A program made the position numbers and the translations under genes. Under the pieces are notes generated by a model, which was given only the letters and a program-made list of their open reading frames with translations, was not told the DNA's origin and searched no databases. From JAIOSF01 sp963677755 (lineage in GTDB: Bacteria; Campylobacterota; Campylobacteria; Campylobacterales; Arcobacteraceae), in contig OY782506.1 of assembly GCA_963677755.1 (NCBI GenBank), positions 2,170,001 to 2,234,000 on the forward strand: a stretch of DNA of 64,000 nt, in the 5' to 3' direction. Each line of letters begins with the position of its first letter. Position 1 is the stretch's first letter. Shown in pieces: positions 8,594-18,046 of this stretch.

Positions 8594-9595
8594 TTATTTT
8601 TTTAAAAATATTATAGTGTCATCATTATTGATTTTATATCTATAAACTTCTTGAAACCCCAATCGATTTAAATCTACTTTTTCATCAGATTGTATTTTAT
8701 TTGATACAAACACTACAAGGTAATCTATCTGATTTTTTACACTTTTTAATAGATTATAACCACCCTCAACCATAACAAAATTTTTGTCTCTTATTTTATG
8801 AATATTGTTAGAAATCACTACACTTCTTTTAGGCACAGCAAACAATGGAATAGTTTTATCAAAATCATCTCTATTTGATAATATTAATATATCTGGAGGA
8901 TTATTTATACTACTAAACCTCGAATCTAAAGTTGGTCTATCAGTTCGTACAGTTTGACCACCTATTACTAAAAGCTCCAAGTTATTTCTTATTTCATGTA
9001 CTAATTTTAGGGAATCTTTTGTGGTGATGTATCCACCCATCACTGTTCCATCTTCTCTCATAGCAATTTTAAAAAATACAAAACTATCTTGTTGCCATTT
9101 TTTGAAAGGATAGAGTAGTGCATCTGTTTGTTCTTTACAAACATCTATTTCTACCTCTATATTTGCATCTTGTAATCTTTTCAAACCACCTGTAGCTTCA
9201 TTATTACAGTCCATTGTTCCTATAAAAACTTTTTTGATTTGTATTGCCTCTAATAACATTGCGCAAGCAGGTGTTTTCCCTATATGATTACAAGGTTCAA
9301 GGGTAACATATATTTCACAATCTTTAAAAAACCCTTTATGATTTTTTATCAAATAGTTATGTATCTCTTGAGAATTTTTTATATCTATTAATTCAGAATC
9401 TTTATAGTGTGTAAGGTATGCCTCTTTAAGTGCTAAAACTTCAGCATGTGGCAATCCTGCTTGTTGATGGGCTTCTACGGATAAAATTTTATCTTTTCTA
9501 ACAACTGTTGCACCAACAGCAGGATTTGGATATGTTAAAAATTGATATTTCCAAGCTTTTTGTATGGCCCGTTGCATAAATTTATTTTTGTTCAT
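8594..9595 (-). CDS. ribD: Riboflavin biosynthesis deaminase/reductase
   Basis: A 333-residue bifunctional enzyme for two steps of riboflavin synthesis from GTP. The N-terminal deaminase has its zinc site in HAEVLALKEA and EPCNHIGKTPACAMLL (His plus two Cys). The C-terminal half is the NADPH reductase (FFKIAMREDGTVMGG, LLVIGGQTVRTDRPTLDSR). The reductase half is somewhat short compared with the Escherichia coli protein, mainly at the end, which is common in Campylobacterota. No FMN riboswitch is visible upstream; the upstream 164 bases contain only a hairpin. Confidence 0.92.
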   Translation of the reverse strand: MNKNKFMQRAIQKAWKYQFLTYPNPAVGATVVRKDKILSVEAHQQAGLPHAEVLALKEAYLTHYKDSELIDIKNSQEIHNYLIKNHKGFFKDCEIYVTLEPCNHIGKTPACAMLLEAIQIKKVFIGTMDCNNEATGGLKRLQDANIEVEIDVCKEQTDALLYPFKKWQQDSFVFFKIAMREDGTVMGGYITTKDSLKLVHEIRNNLELLVIGGQTVRTDRPTLDSRFSSINNPPDILILSNRDDFDKTIPLFAVPKRSVVISNNIHKIRDKNFVMVEGGYNLLKSVKNQIDYLVVFVSNKIQSDEKVDLNRLGFQEVYRYKINNDDTIIFLKK

Positions 9596-9653
9596 TGATT
9601 ATTATCTTTTTGATTTATTAGTTTGTAGTGTAGCAAATTTTGCTTAAATTGTA

Positions 9654-9685
9654 AAAGAGTTGAAAAGGAGTACAACTCTTTTTTT
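9654..9685. terminator. Rho-independent terminator hairpin
   Basis: AAAGAGTTG (9654-9662) pairs with CAACTCTTT (9673-9681) around a ten-base loop. On the plus strand a run of seven T follows; on the minus strand the hairpin is followed by CTTTTAC. It most likely ends the two-component operon that stops at 9760 and insulates ribD from it. Confidence 0.7.
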
Positions 9686-9759
9686 GTATATGTTTTGTTA
9701 AATTTCGTACCTAATTGTAATGAATAAAAATGAAATGAAAATGAAATAGAGATAAGATA

Positions 9760-11100
9760 CTAAAAAACTATCTCTACTTTTGTTCCCATATCTGGTTTTG
9801 AATCTATCTGAATAGTTGCATTATGCAACTCTACACTATTTTTAACTATACTTAAACCTAAACCAAAACCTTTTATTTTTTTATTTCTTGATGCTTCAAC
9901 TCGATAAAACCTATTCATAACTTTTTCCAACTGCTCTTTTTCTATACCAATCCCCTCATCTTCAACTATGAAATGTATTTCATCCTCTTTTTTAAACAAA
10001 GAGATATAAATATTTTTCTCTTTAGGTGTATATTTTATTGCATTATCTATAAGATTAGAAAATATTGTTCCTAACAATAATTGATTTCCTTCTATGTTAA
10101 TTGATTCAAACTTTTTTAGGTGAAGTTTAATATCTTTATCTTTTAATTGTTTATTATATTTATTAATTGTTTCTAATAAAATTGAATCTAAACTACAACT
10201 AGTAAAAGTATGTTCTATATTTTCTTTAGTATATTTAGTCAACATCAAAAGGTTATCTACAATTGTTTGTATTTGATTTGCTTCACTTTGAATTGTTTCT
10301 AAACTTTTCATATAATATTCTGGTTCTCTTATTTTATTTAAGGTTATCTCTATTTCACCTTTTATAACTGTAAGCGGTGTTTTTAATTCATGAGATACAT
10401 CACTATTAAATTGTTCTAAAACTTCTACTCCACTTTTTAATCGTTGTATCATCTGATTAAAAGAATCTACTAAATCTTTAATCTCATCATCATATTTTGG
10501 TTCTGGTATTTGTTGCGATAAGTCTGTTACATAAATAGTATTAGCAGTTTGGGTAATATCTTTAATAGATTTTAAAATTTTATCTGTTAATTTACTCGCA
10601 ATAAATATTAATAAAAAAAATAATATTGGTTCTAAAACTATCAATATCTCTTTTATTTTTTCTGTATCTTTATTTATTTCTGCATTTATATTTTGTTCTA
10701 AAAATAATATTGCACCAGAAAAAGGTTCCGTGATTTTGAATATATATAACCCATTTAATATATCATCTTGACTAAAAACAAAAAAAGTTTTTTTATCTTT
10801 TAAAAAGGATAAAAAAGGATTAAAATCAATATCGCCTTTTTTATATATTATTTTTCCCTCTTTAGTAATTGCCACATCAAATGATTTTAATTCTTCATTT
10901 TCTAATAATTCTTTTACTGATTTTTTTAACTTTATACTATCATTAATAAAGACGGCTTTATTGTAAAGTTTATTTTGAATACTTAGTTTTGTATTTTGTT
11001 CTAGGAAATGATAAATTGCTATATTAAACAACATCAAAACAAGAAGTGTTGCAGCTCCAAACCAAAATAATACTTTGGTTTTTAGACTTTTAAATCTCAA
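9760..11100 (-). CDS. Sensor histidine kinase
   Basis: A 446-residue membrane kinase. TM1 lies at about 10-30, a periplasmic sensor at about 31-150, TM2 at about 150-168, then HAMP. The H-box is FNSDVSHELKTPLTVIKGEIE, the N-box LIDNAIKYTPKEK, and the G boxes are VEDEGIGIEKEQ and GFGLGLSIVKN. The start is TTG at 11100, supported by AGGG seven bases before it; it overlaps the response regulator's end by 11 bases. This is the usual regulator-kinase order of an OmpR/PhoB-type pair. The stimulus is not evident; the sensor domain has no recognised motif. Confidence 0.9.
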   Translation of the reverse strand: MRFKSLKTKVLFWFGAATLLVLMLFNIAIYHFLEQNTKLSIQNKLYNKAVFINDSIKLKKSVKELLENEELKSFDVAITKEGKIIYKKGDIDFNPFLSFLKDKKTFFVFSQDDILNGLYIFKITEPFSGAILFLEQNINAEINKDTEKIKEILIVLEPILFFLLIFIASKLTDKILKSIKDITQTANTIYVTDLSQQIPEPKYDDEIKDLVDSFNQMIQRLKSGVEVLEQFNSDVSHELKTPLTVIKGEIEITLNKIREPEYYMKSLETIQSEANQIQTIVDNLLMLTKYTKENIEHTFTSCSLDSILLETINKYNKQLKDKDIKLHLKKFESINIEGNQLLLGTIFSNLIDNAIKYTPKEKNIYISLFKKEDEIHFIVEDEGIGIEKEQLEKVMNRFYRVEASRNKKIKGFGLGLSIVKNSVELHNATIQIDSKPDMGTKVEIVF

Positions 11101-11746
11101 TTTTGTACCCTAATCCACGAGAGCTTTTAATAAACTCTTTTGATATTTTTTTTCGTAAATTATAAATTGTAACTTGAATTACATTACTATTTATATATTC
11201 TTCATTACCCCAAAGTTGTTCTTCAATCATTGCATTAGATACAGTTTTATTTTTATTTTTTATAAGAAACAACAAAAGCTCATACTCTTTTTGTGTTAAA
11301 AGTAAATCTTCATTGTCTTTTTTTACACTTTTTGCATCAATATCAATTATAAGATTTTTTATAGTTATTATATTTGAGTTTATTGAGCTTGATCTTCTAT
11401 AAAGTGCTATAGCTCTTGCTTGTAGTTCTTTGAAACTAAATGGTTTACTCATATAATCATCAGCGCCATAAGTAAGTCCTAAAACTTTATCTTCAATCTC
11501 ATCTTTAGCAGTCAACATAATAACTGGAGTTGTAATATTTTGTTTTCTAATGGACTGTAGTATATCAATGCCACTTTTATTTGGAAGCATCCAGTCTAAG
11601 ATTATAATATCATAACTACTTGTAGTAATAAGATACTCTGCTTCATCTCCATCGCTAGAACTATCTATGACATATCCCTCTTCTTCAAAGCCTCTTTTTA
11701 AAAAAGATAAAATATTTTCATCATCTTCAACTATCAAAATTTTCAT
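11090..11746 (-). CDS. OmpR/PhoB-family response regulator
   Basis: A 218-residue DNA-binding regulator. The receiver domain (1-120) has the acidic pair near D9-D10, the phosphorylated aspartate in DIIILDWMLPNKSG and the lysine in DYMSKPFSFKEL. The C-terminal winged helix (about 125-218) ends with the typical VTIYNLRKKI...IKSSRGLGYKI. A ribosome site (GGAG) precedes its ATG. It forms an operon with the overlapping kinase. Its 53-base gap to rimP leaves room for a promoter but read-through from the translation operon upstream is equally possible. Targets unknown. Confidence 0.92.
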   Translation of the reverse strand: MKILIVEDDENILSFLKRGFEEEGYVIDSSSDGDEAEYLITTSSYDIIILDWMLPNKSGIDILQSIRKQNITTPVIMLTAKDEIEDKVLGLTYGADDYMSKPFSFKELQARAIALYRRSSSINSNIITIKNLIIDIDAKSVKKDNEDLLLTQKEYELLLFLIKNKNKTVSNAMIEEQLWGNEEYINSNVIQVTIYNLRKKISKEFIKSSRGLGYKIEI

Positions 11747-11798
11747 TTTTACTCCAGTGAAAATAAACTATTATATTTATTTTTCTTTTATTGAATGA

Positions 11799-12242
11799 TT
11801 ATTTCCAATTATAGTATGTTGAAGCTGATAAAATGTCATCAAATTTTATCTCTATTTTATTATCATCGCTATCATTTATTGTGATTAAGCCATCATCAGA
11901 CGCTTCTAAAAGCTTCCCTTTAGAGACTCTATTTGAATACTCTTTTATTTTCACATCACTTCCAAGTGAACATTGAAAATGATATAAAGTTTTTAACTTT
12001 CTCTCTATTCCTGGACTACTTACTTCTAAATTATATTTTCCATTCATTGGTTCATGAATATCTAAAAGTGGTGATATCATTCTACTTGCATGAGCACATT
12101 GATCAAGATTTACCCCATCTTTTGATGTAATATATACTCTTAAAATATTTGTTTTATGTTCTTTTGCTATTTGAATATCATATAAATCGACACCACAACC
12201 TTCAACAGCTAATTTTATAGATTCTTCTAATTCTTGTTCCAT
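11799..12242 (-). CDS. rimP: Ribosome maturation factor RimP
   Basis: A 147-residue protein needed for 30S subunit maturation. The N-terminal domain carries GVDLYDIQIAKEHKTNILRV and the strongly conserved LEVSSPGIERKL; the C-terminal SH3-like barrel follows. It is two bases downstream of rbfA and belongs to the infB-rbfA-rimP translation operon, the arrangement usual in Campylobacterota. Confidence 0.93.
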   Translation of the reverse strand: MEQELEESIKLAVEGCGVDLYDIQIAKEHKTNILRVYITSKDGVNLDQCAHASRMISPLLDIHEPMNGKYNLEVSSPGIERKLKTLYHFQCSLGSDVKIKEYSNRVSKGKLLEASDDGLITINDSDDNKIEIKFDDILSASTYYNWK

Positions 12243-12244
12243 AA

Positions 12245-12616
12245 TTAGTCCTCTTTCTTTTCTTCTTTATTTGTAGAAATTTGAGCAAAGAGATCTTCTA
12301 GTCTTTTACTTTTTTCTATATCCTCATCCTTAACAAATTCAAAATTTGGGCACTTGTACCAACCTGTTGCATTAAGAATATACGCTTTTAATCTACCATT
12401 AACTTTTCGCAATGTGTTTCGTATAACTTTAAGCTCAGCATTATCAAAATCACTTCCATCAAAATAGACTTTCGCATCATATTTACCATTTTTACAATCA
12501 ACATCAGTAATTGGTAAAGATTTAACATAAGGATCATTTAAACTACTAAGTGCTTCAGGGATAAGTTCCATTAAAAGCGATTGAGTTCGCTGTAAGTTTA
12601 TACTCTTTTCTTTCAT
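12245..12616 (-). CDS. rbfA: 30S ribosome-binding factor RbfA
   Basis: A 123-residue KH-like cold-shock ribosome maturation factor. Conserved features include LMELIPEALSSL, the strand pair around ITDVDCKNGKYDAKVYF and the C-terminal PNFEFVKDEDIEKSKRLEDL. It lies between infB and rimP. Unlike its neighbours, which overlap or nearly touch, it is separated from infB by 165 bases that hold a long imperfect palindrome. Confidence 0.92.
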   Translation of the reverse strand: MKEKSINLQRTQSLLMELIPEALSSLNDPYVKSLPITDVDCKNGKYDAKVYFDGSDFDNAELKVIRNTLRKVNGRLKAYILNATGWYKCPNFEFVKDEDIEKSKRLEDLFAQISTNKEEKKED

Positions 12617-12675
12617 ATTCTTTCCATTATAATCTTATTTTTGAAAATACACTTATGTTTTTTTCAAATATTTGA

Positions 12676-12788
12676 AGATTAAAAGTTTTAGAGTGTGTGA
12701 GATTTTGCAAAACTCTGTGTGAAGATGTACGATAGTACCTCAAACACAAAGTTTTGTGAAAGATTGCACGCTATAAAGCTTTTAATCT
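12676..12788. repeat. Long imperfect palindrome spanning the infB stop codon
   Basis: The outer arms AGATTAAAAG (12676-12685) and CTTTTAATCT (12779-12788) are exact inverse complements. They continue inward as an imperfect stem, with many T/C differences that G-U pairs would tolerate. A second exact arm pair is CAAAACT (12708-12714) with AGTTTTG (12750-12756). Then come GTGT with ACAC, and GTAC-GATA-GTAC at the tip (12727-12738). The whole 113 bases could fold as one extended hairpin in the infB-rbfA mRNA. The infB TAA (12782-12784) lies in the outer arm. A 14-base palindrome, TTCAAATATTTGAA, abuts at 12663-12676. Confidence 0.7.
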
Positions 12789-15526
12789 ATTTTTTGTTCT
12801 TCTTTGTGTTCTATAAATGTTTCAATATAGTCATTTACATGAATATCGTTATAACTTTCAAAAATAATACCACACTCATAACCATTTGCAACTTCTTTAA
12901 CATCATCTTTAAATCGTTTAAGAGATTTAATAGCACCTGTATAAACAACAACACCATCTCTAATAATTCTTGCTAATCCACCTCGTACAACTTTACCATC
13001 TGTCACTTTACATCCAGCAACTGTTCCTACTTTTGGTACTACAAATGTATCAAGTACATTTGCTTGTCCTGTATTTTCTTCAGTTACGATACTACTCATC
13101 ATACCTGAAAGAGTTGCTTTTATATCATCTAGAAGTGCATAGATAACACTATATGTTTTTATCTCAACACCTTCAGCTTTTGCTTTAGTTTTAACACTTC
13201 CTGTAGGTCTTACATTAAATCCTAAAATAATACAATCATCACTAGCACTAGCCATTGAAACATCAGCTTCTGTAATACCACCAACACCAGAAGAGATAAT
13301 TTTTACTTTTACTTCATCATTTTTAATAGTTTCTAAACTAGCTTTTAAAGCTTCTAAACTACCACCTGCATCAGCTTTTAAAATAACTGGTAATGCTTTG
13401 ATTTTACCCTCAGCAATTAATGCAGCCATCTCATCTAAACTAACTTTTGTAGAAGCACTTAACTCTTTTGCTCTTGCATGTTCAGCTCTTGTTGTTGCAA
13501 TATCTTTAGCTTCTGCTGCTGTATTTTGAGCAACAAGATGAGAACCTGTTGGGGGAACATCGTTAAGACCTACAACTTGTCCTGTTCTACTTAGTCCTAA
13601 CTCTTTTACAGATTTACCTTGGTCATCAAGTAAAGCTTTTACTCTACCAAAAGTTGTATCTGCAACTATGTTATCTCCAACTTTTAGTGTACCACTTTGT
13701 ACAATAACTGTTGCAACTGGACCTCTCCCTTTTACTTGTAAAGACTCGATTACAGTTGCTTTAGCTAAAGCTTCTGGATCTGCTTGTAGTTCAAGAAGTT
13801 CAGATTGAATTAAAATATTTTCTAATAAATCTTCAATCCCTTCACCTGTATGTGCAGAAACTGGAACAAATTCATATTCTCCACCCCAATCAACAGGTGT
13901 CATCTCGTGTTCTGCCATACCAGCTTTTACCATATCCATATTAGCTGTTTCTTTATCTATTTTATTTACTGCAACTATAATTGGCGCACCACTAGCTTTG
14001 GCTGCTTTTATAGATTCTATAGTTTGTGGTTTTACACCGTCATCAGCTGCAACTACTAAGATAATAACATCAGTAACACTAGCTCCTCTTACTCTCATAG
14101 CACTAAACGCTTCATGTCCTGGAGTATCAACAAAAGTAATATCTTGTCCATTTTTATTAATGGTATAAGCAGATATATGTTGTGTAATTCCACCAGCCTC
14201 ACCAGCTGCAACTCTACTACTTCTAATTTTATCTAAAAGTGAAGTTTTACCATGATCTACATGTCCCATAATTGTAACAACAGGAGGTCTTGAAACAAAA
14301 TTAGTTGTATCAATCACCTCTTCATTATAATCTTCTACGTAGTTTACATCTTCAAGTTCATCTTTTATTGTGATTTCAATTCCATACTCTTCACCAAGAA
14401 TTTCAATCTCATCATTCCCTAAAAAGTCATTTTTTGTAACCATCATACCAAGCATAAATAGTTTTCCTATTACATCACCCGCTGTTTTACCAATTTTTTC
14501 AGCAAACTCATAAACTCTACATTGTTCAGGAATTGTAACTTCTGTTATCTCTATCTCTTCAGCTTTTTGTTTATATTTTTTCTTTTTCTTCCCTCTTTTA
14601 AGACCTCGAGGTTGATTACCAAATGCACTTGGTTTTGTTGTTCTTATATTTTTAGGTTTTGGTGTTTCTTGTAAAAATTTAGAAGTTTCCATAAGTCCCA
14701 TATCAAGTAAAACAACTTCTTCACCCATGATTGATTCATCAGGTTCTTTAAAATCTGATCTATCTGCTTCAACTACAAGTTTTTTACCATGTTCATGAGC
14801 TTTTGCAGCCGTTTTTGGTTTTACTTTTTTAGGTCTTGAAGAATATTCTTCTTTTAAATCAGCACTTGCACCAAATAATTCACTCATTGAAGCCATTTTT
14901 TGCTTTTTTGATTGAGGTTCTGCTGGAGCATGAGAAATTACAGGTTTTTTCTTTTTAACAATTGTAAGTCCTCTTTTTTTCAGAACCACTTTATCATTAT
15001 CTTTTTTCTCTACTTTTGGTTCTTCAGCCAAAACTTTTTCTTCAACTTTTGGTGTTGAAGTAGTTATCGCCTCTTCTTTAGGTTTTTCAATTTGAGGTTT
15101 CACCTCTTCAACTTTTACTTCTTTTGGTGTTTCTATTTTCTTAGGTTCAGCTTTTTTTATTTCTGGCTCAACATTTTTCTTTTGAACTATTTTTAGTTCT
15201 TTTCTTTTTGGTAGCTCTTTTGACTTAGAAACTTTTTTCTCCTCTTTTTGTATCTCTTGAGGTTTTTCTTCTTGAGGTTTTTCTTCTTGTACTGTTTCCT
15301 CTTTTTTAATTTCTGTTTTTTTCTTTTTAACTGTTTCTTTTTTCGGTTTTAATAACTTACTATTACCAGTCATTATGTACCCTGCTATCTCTTCTGCTTC
15401 TTCAAAAGAAACTGAGCTTTGTGGTGATTTTAAAACTATTGCTAAATCTGCTGCTTTTTTTATTACTTCTGCACTTGTAGAACCAGCTTCTTCTGCTATT
15501 TCAAAAACCCTAACTTTGTCATCCAT
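12782..15526 (-). CDS. infB: Translation initiation factor IF-2
   Basis: A 914-residue GTPase that brings initiator tRNA to the ribosome. The N-terminal IF2 subdomain is followed by a long, low-complexity Lys/Glu/Pro stretch at about 65-200. The GTPase domain has G1 GHVDHGKTS, G3 DTPGHEAF and G4 NKID; domains II to IV follow with the IF2-typical LPVILKADAGGSLEAL and GFNVRPTGS. The start ATG overlaps the ylxR end by eight bases. The last codons and the stop are part of a 113-base palindrome. Confidence 0.98.
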   Translation of the reverse strand: MDDKVRVFEIAEEAGSTSAEVIKKAADLAIVLKSPQSSVSFEEAEEIAGYIMTGNSKLLKPKKETVKKKKTEIKKEETVQEEKPQEEKPQEIQKEEKKVSKSKELPKRKELKIVQKKNVEPEIKKAEPKKIETPKEVKVEEVKPQIEKPKEEAITTSTPKVEEKVLAEEPKVEKKDNDKVVLKKRGLTIVKKKKPVISHAPAEPQSKKQKMASMSELFGASADLKEEYSSRPKKVKPKTAAKAHEHGKKLVVEADRSDFKEPDESIMGEEVVLLDMGLMETSKFLQETPKPKNIRTTKPSAFGNQPRGLKRGKKKKKYKQKAEEIEITEVTIPEQCRVYEFAEKIGKTAGDVIGKLFMLGMMVTKNDFLGNDEIEILGEEYGIEITIKDELEDVNYVEDYNEEVIDTTNFVSRPPVVTIMGHVDHGKTSLLDKIRSSRVAAGEAGGITQHISAYTINKNGQDITFVDTPGHEAFSAMRVRGASVTDVIILVVAADDGVKPQTIESIKAAKASGAPIIVAVNKIDKETANMDMVKAGMAEHEMTPVDWGGEYEFVPVSAHTGEGIEDLLENILIQSELLELQADPEALAKATVIESLQVKGRGPVATVIVQSGTLKVGDNIVADTTFGRVKALLDDQGKSVKELGLSRTGQVVGLNDVPPTGSHLVAQNTAAEAKDIATTRAEHARAKELSASTKVSLDEMAALIAEGKIKALPVILKADAGGSLEALKASLETIKNDEVKVKIISSGVGGITEADVSMASASDDCIILGFNVRPTGSVKTKAKAEGVEIKTYSVIYALLDDIKATLSGMMSSIVTEENTGQANVLDTFVVPKVGTVAGCKVTDGKVVRGGLARIIRDGVVVYTGAIKSLKRFKDDVKEVANGYECGIIFESYNDIHVNDYIETFIEHKEEQKID

Positions 15527-15758
15527 TCGCGAATATCTCCCTTAACTGTACGATATAATTATCTTTATTTTTACAAATTCTATATAATGATTTTTCTAAT
15601 TTTTTTTCATCTTTTAAACAATCATTACATATATAAAAGCTTCTCCCCACTCCCGTGAATGATGTCAACTTTTTTTCATTGCATTGTAATCTATTTAATA
15701 AACATTGTGAAAATTTTTCTCTACAAACTACACAAGTTCTTATCGTTATTTTCAACAT
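15519..15758 (-). CDS. YlxR-family (DUF448) RNA-binding protein
   Basis: A 79-residue protein of the YlxR/RnpM family, usually encoded beside infB. The RTCVVCREKF signature near the N terminus and the short basic body fit. Family members bind nucleic acid and have been linked to RNase P and to regulation of the translation operon. It sits between thrB and infB and overlaps infB by eight bases. Confidence 0.85.
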   Translation of the reverse strand: MLKITIRTCVVCREKFSQCLLNRLQCNEKKLTSFTGVGRSFYICNDCLKDEKKLEKSLYRICKNKDNYIVQLREIFANG

Positions 15759-15774
15759 TTTATCTAAATTGCCC

Positions 15775-16656
15775 TTAATCTTCTACAAGTATACCATTAT
15801 TATCAAAATCACATACTAAAATCTTAAAATGTGGAAAATTCTCTTCTAATTTTTTCACTAATCTTGGTGCATCTTTATTATATACCATATTGAAAAATGT
15901 TGAACCACTACCTGATAGTGTACTCATAAGTGCTCCATTGCGTAAAGCTACTTTTTGTACTGCAAAAAGTTCTGGCATCTGTTTCATTCTATAATATTGG
16001 TGAAATCTATCTTTTGAAGCTTTTTTTAACATTCTATAATCTTCACTCATAAATGCTGCTGTTAAAAGTGAACTGTGTGAAATATTAAAAATTGCATCTT
16101 CTTTACTATATTTATAAGGTAAACTTTTTCGAGATAAATTTGTTGATATTGCTCTATTTGGTATTACAACAACTGCTTTTAGTGTATTTGGTATATCTTT
16201 TCTTATGAAATATACTTCATTTTCGTGAATTGTCGACACGGTAAATCCACCCATAACAGCTGGTGTGATATTATCAGGATGTGATTCATAACTCAAAGCT
16301 AAATTTAAAAGTTTTTTATCATGTAATTCAATCCCCTCAATAGCATAAGCAGAAGCAATTGCACTTATGATTACAGCACTACTACTTCCTAGCCCTCTTG
16401 AAAGTGGTACTGAATTGTGAAATTCAAATCTAAACTGTTGTTTATTATTTGATAAATTTTGGTGAAAATCATTAAATGTAGAGATAAACATATTGTTATC
16501 TTTAAGTTTAGGATTATTTGAGCCTTCCCCTTTTAATGATACACTGTGAAACTTAGCTGGTTTAATCATCACTTCATTTCTTATATCTAATGCTAATCCC
16601 AAGGTATCAAATCCCGGTCCTAAATTAGCACTCGTTGCTGGTACACTTATTTTCAT
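15775..16656 (-). CDS. thrB: Homoserine kinase
   Basis: A 293-residue GHMP-family kinase that phosphorylates homoserine in threonine synthesis. The N-terminal MKISVPATSANLGPGFDTLG and the ATP loop PLSRGLGSSSAVIISA are diagnostic; a C-terminal SGSGSTFF motif follows. The true start is ATG 16656, with AAGGA upstream. The open frame extends 26 codons further, but that part is hydrophobic, has no family likeness and would overlap tsaB. It lies 16 bases before ylxR. Confidence 0.94.
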   Translation of the reverse strand: MKISVPATSANLGPGFDTLGLALDIRNEVMIKPAKFHSVSLKGEGSNNPKLKDNNMFISTFNDFHQNLSNNKQQFRFEFHNSVPLSRGLGSSSAVIISAIASAYAIEGIELHDKKLLNLALSYESHPDNITPAVMGGFTVSTIHENEVYFIRKDIPNTLKAVVVIPNRAISTNLSRKSLPYKYSKEDAIFNISHSSLLTAAFMSEDYRMLKKASKDRFHQYYRMKQMPELFAVQKVALRNGALMSTLSGSGSTFFNMVYNKDAPRLVKKLEENFPHFKILVCDFDNNGILVED

Positions 16657-16669
16657 TTTATTCCTTATT

Positions 16670-17128
16670 TTAAACTGCTGGGAGATGATAGTTAGGTAAA
16701 GTATCTTCACTAAATGATATATTAGATATATCACTAGGGAGTTTAAAATCTTTCAACTCTTCTAAATCCTCTATAAAATCTATAGTAATTTTATCATTTT
16801 GTCCATTAAAAAAATATTTTTTCCCTAATGCTTTAATTGGACTGTTTTCATTAAATTCAAATCCACTTACCGCTTTAAATGGGATTTTTTTCGTTATTGA
16901 TATGGTTTTTAAAAAAACATATGCTATTTTTATAGCCATATAACTTCCTGGACCATTTACATAAATTATTTCTAAAATATTATATTTTTGAAATAACATA
17001 TTAAATAAAGAAGGTAAAATATCACTTGTTTTACCTTCAGTAAACAGAGTATCTATTAGTATATTATCTTTATATATCCCTATTAATATTGGATTGGAAA
17101 TAGATATAACTAATACTGATACAGTCAT
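16670..17128 (-). CDS. tsaB: Short TsaB-like protein (t6A tRNA modification)
   Basis: A 152-residue protein resembling the N-terminal part of TsaB, the partner that activates TsaD in forming threonylcarbamoyl-adenosine at position 37 of ANN-decoding tRNAs. The clearest motif is YVNGPGSYMAIKIAYVFLK, matching the conserved GPGSFTGLR region though divergent. It is much shorter than the roughly 230-residue Escherichia coli protein and lacks most of the C-terminal domain, as other Campylobacterota copies do. ATG 17128 is chosen over an in-frame TTG at 17140 because GGA lies seven bases before the ATG. Confidence 0.75.
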   Translation of the reverse strand: MTVSVLVISISNPILIGIYKDNILIDTLFTEGKTSDILPSLFNMLFQKYNILEIIYVNGPGSYMAIKIAYVFLKTISITKKIPFKAVSGFEFNENSPIKALGKKYFFNGQNDKITIDFIEDLEELKDFKLPSDISNISFSEDTLPNYHLPAV

Positions 17129-17146
17129 TTTATTATCCAAATATTA

Positions 17147-18046
17147 CTACTTAGCCGTTGCGTAAGCTTTTTGGATTGCTTCTACATGGTCTTTTGCTTC
17201 TTCTAAATCAACTATTTCATAGTTTTCAGTTGATTCCAAAAGTTTTTTAGTCAAAAGGTGATTGAGATGATGACTTCCTGCATGGGCGTTATACTCCCCA
17301 ATCATTGTATATCCCAATAATGACATATCACCTATAGCATCAAGTATTTTATGTCGCACAAACTCATTATCGTATCGTAAACCTTCAGGGTTTATAATTT
17401 TTTGATCATCTAAAACAATTGCATTATCTAAACTTCCACCTTGTGCCAAACCAATACTTCTTAAATATTGTACTTCATGTAAAAATCCAAAAGTTCTTGC
17501 ACGACTTATATTTTCTTTATATTCTTCTACAGAATAATCAAAATTAAATTGTTGTTCTCCAATTGCAGGATGTTCAAAATTAATAGAAAAATCATAAATG
17601 ATATGATTTGAAGGTTTTAGCTTTACAAATTTATTGTCAATTTTAACTTCAACTTCTTTTTTTATCATAATTGCTTTTTTACTTTTTTCTTGCTCTTTAA
17701 TACCAACTTCGTCTAAAAGCATACAAAAACCACTACTACTTCCATCTAAAATTGGTATCTCGTCATTGTCTAATACAATTCTTAAATTATCAATTCCATA
17801 AGCATAAATTGCAGATAGAAGATGTTCAATTGTTGAGATAACAACATCATCTTTCCCAATAACTGTTGCCATTTTTGTATCTATAACATTTTCTGGTTTT
17901 AATTCAATAGTGACTGCTTCATCGGATCTATAAAAAACTATCCCCATATCATCATCAAGAGGTTCAAGTCTCATTTTTACGGGAACCCCTTTATGAAGAC
18001 CAATTCCTACAATCTCAACCTCTTTTTGTATAGTTCTTTGTTTCAT
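17147..18046 (-). CDS. lpxC: UDP-3-O-acyl-N-acetylglucosamine deacetylase
   Basis: A 299-residue zinc enzyme for the committed step of lipid A synthesis. Zinc ligands are visible in STIEHLLSA (His), GSHHLNH (His) and DAIGDMSLLG (Asp). The GIGLHKG segment at the N terminus is typical. Length equals that of other LpxC proteins. Its ATG shares one base with the stop of the upstream M23 peptidase gene (TAATG), so the two are translationally coupled. Confidence 0.97.
   Translation of the reverse strand: MKQRTIQKEVEIVGIGLHKGVPVKMRLEPLDDDMGIVFYRSDEAVTIELKPENVIDTKMATVIGKDDVVISTIEHLLSAIYAYGIDNLRIVLDNDEIPILDGSSSGFCMLLDEVGIKEQEKSKKAIMIKKEVEVKIDNKFVKLKPSNHIIYDFSINFEHPAIGEQQFNFDYSVEEYKENISRARTFGFLHEVQYLRSIGLAQGGSLDNAIVLDDQKIINPEGLRYDNEFVRHKILDAIGDMSLLGYTMIGEYNAHAGSHHLNHLLTKKLLESTENYEIVDLEEAKDHVEAIQKAYATAK

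Noticed and set aside
13850..14059. Plus-strand open frame inside infB
   Set aside because: Antisense shadow of the IF-2 GTPase domain with Cys/His/Tyr-rich sequence and no ribosome site.
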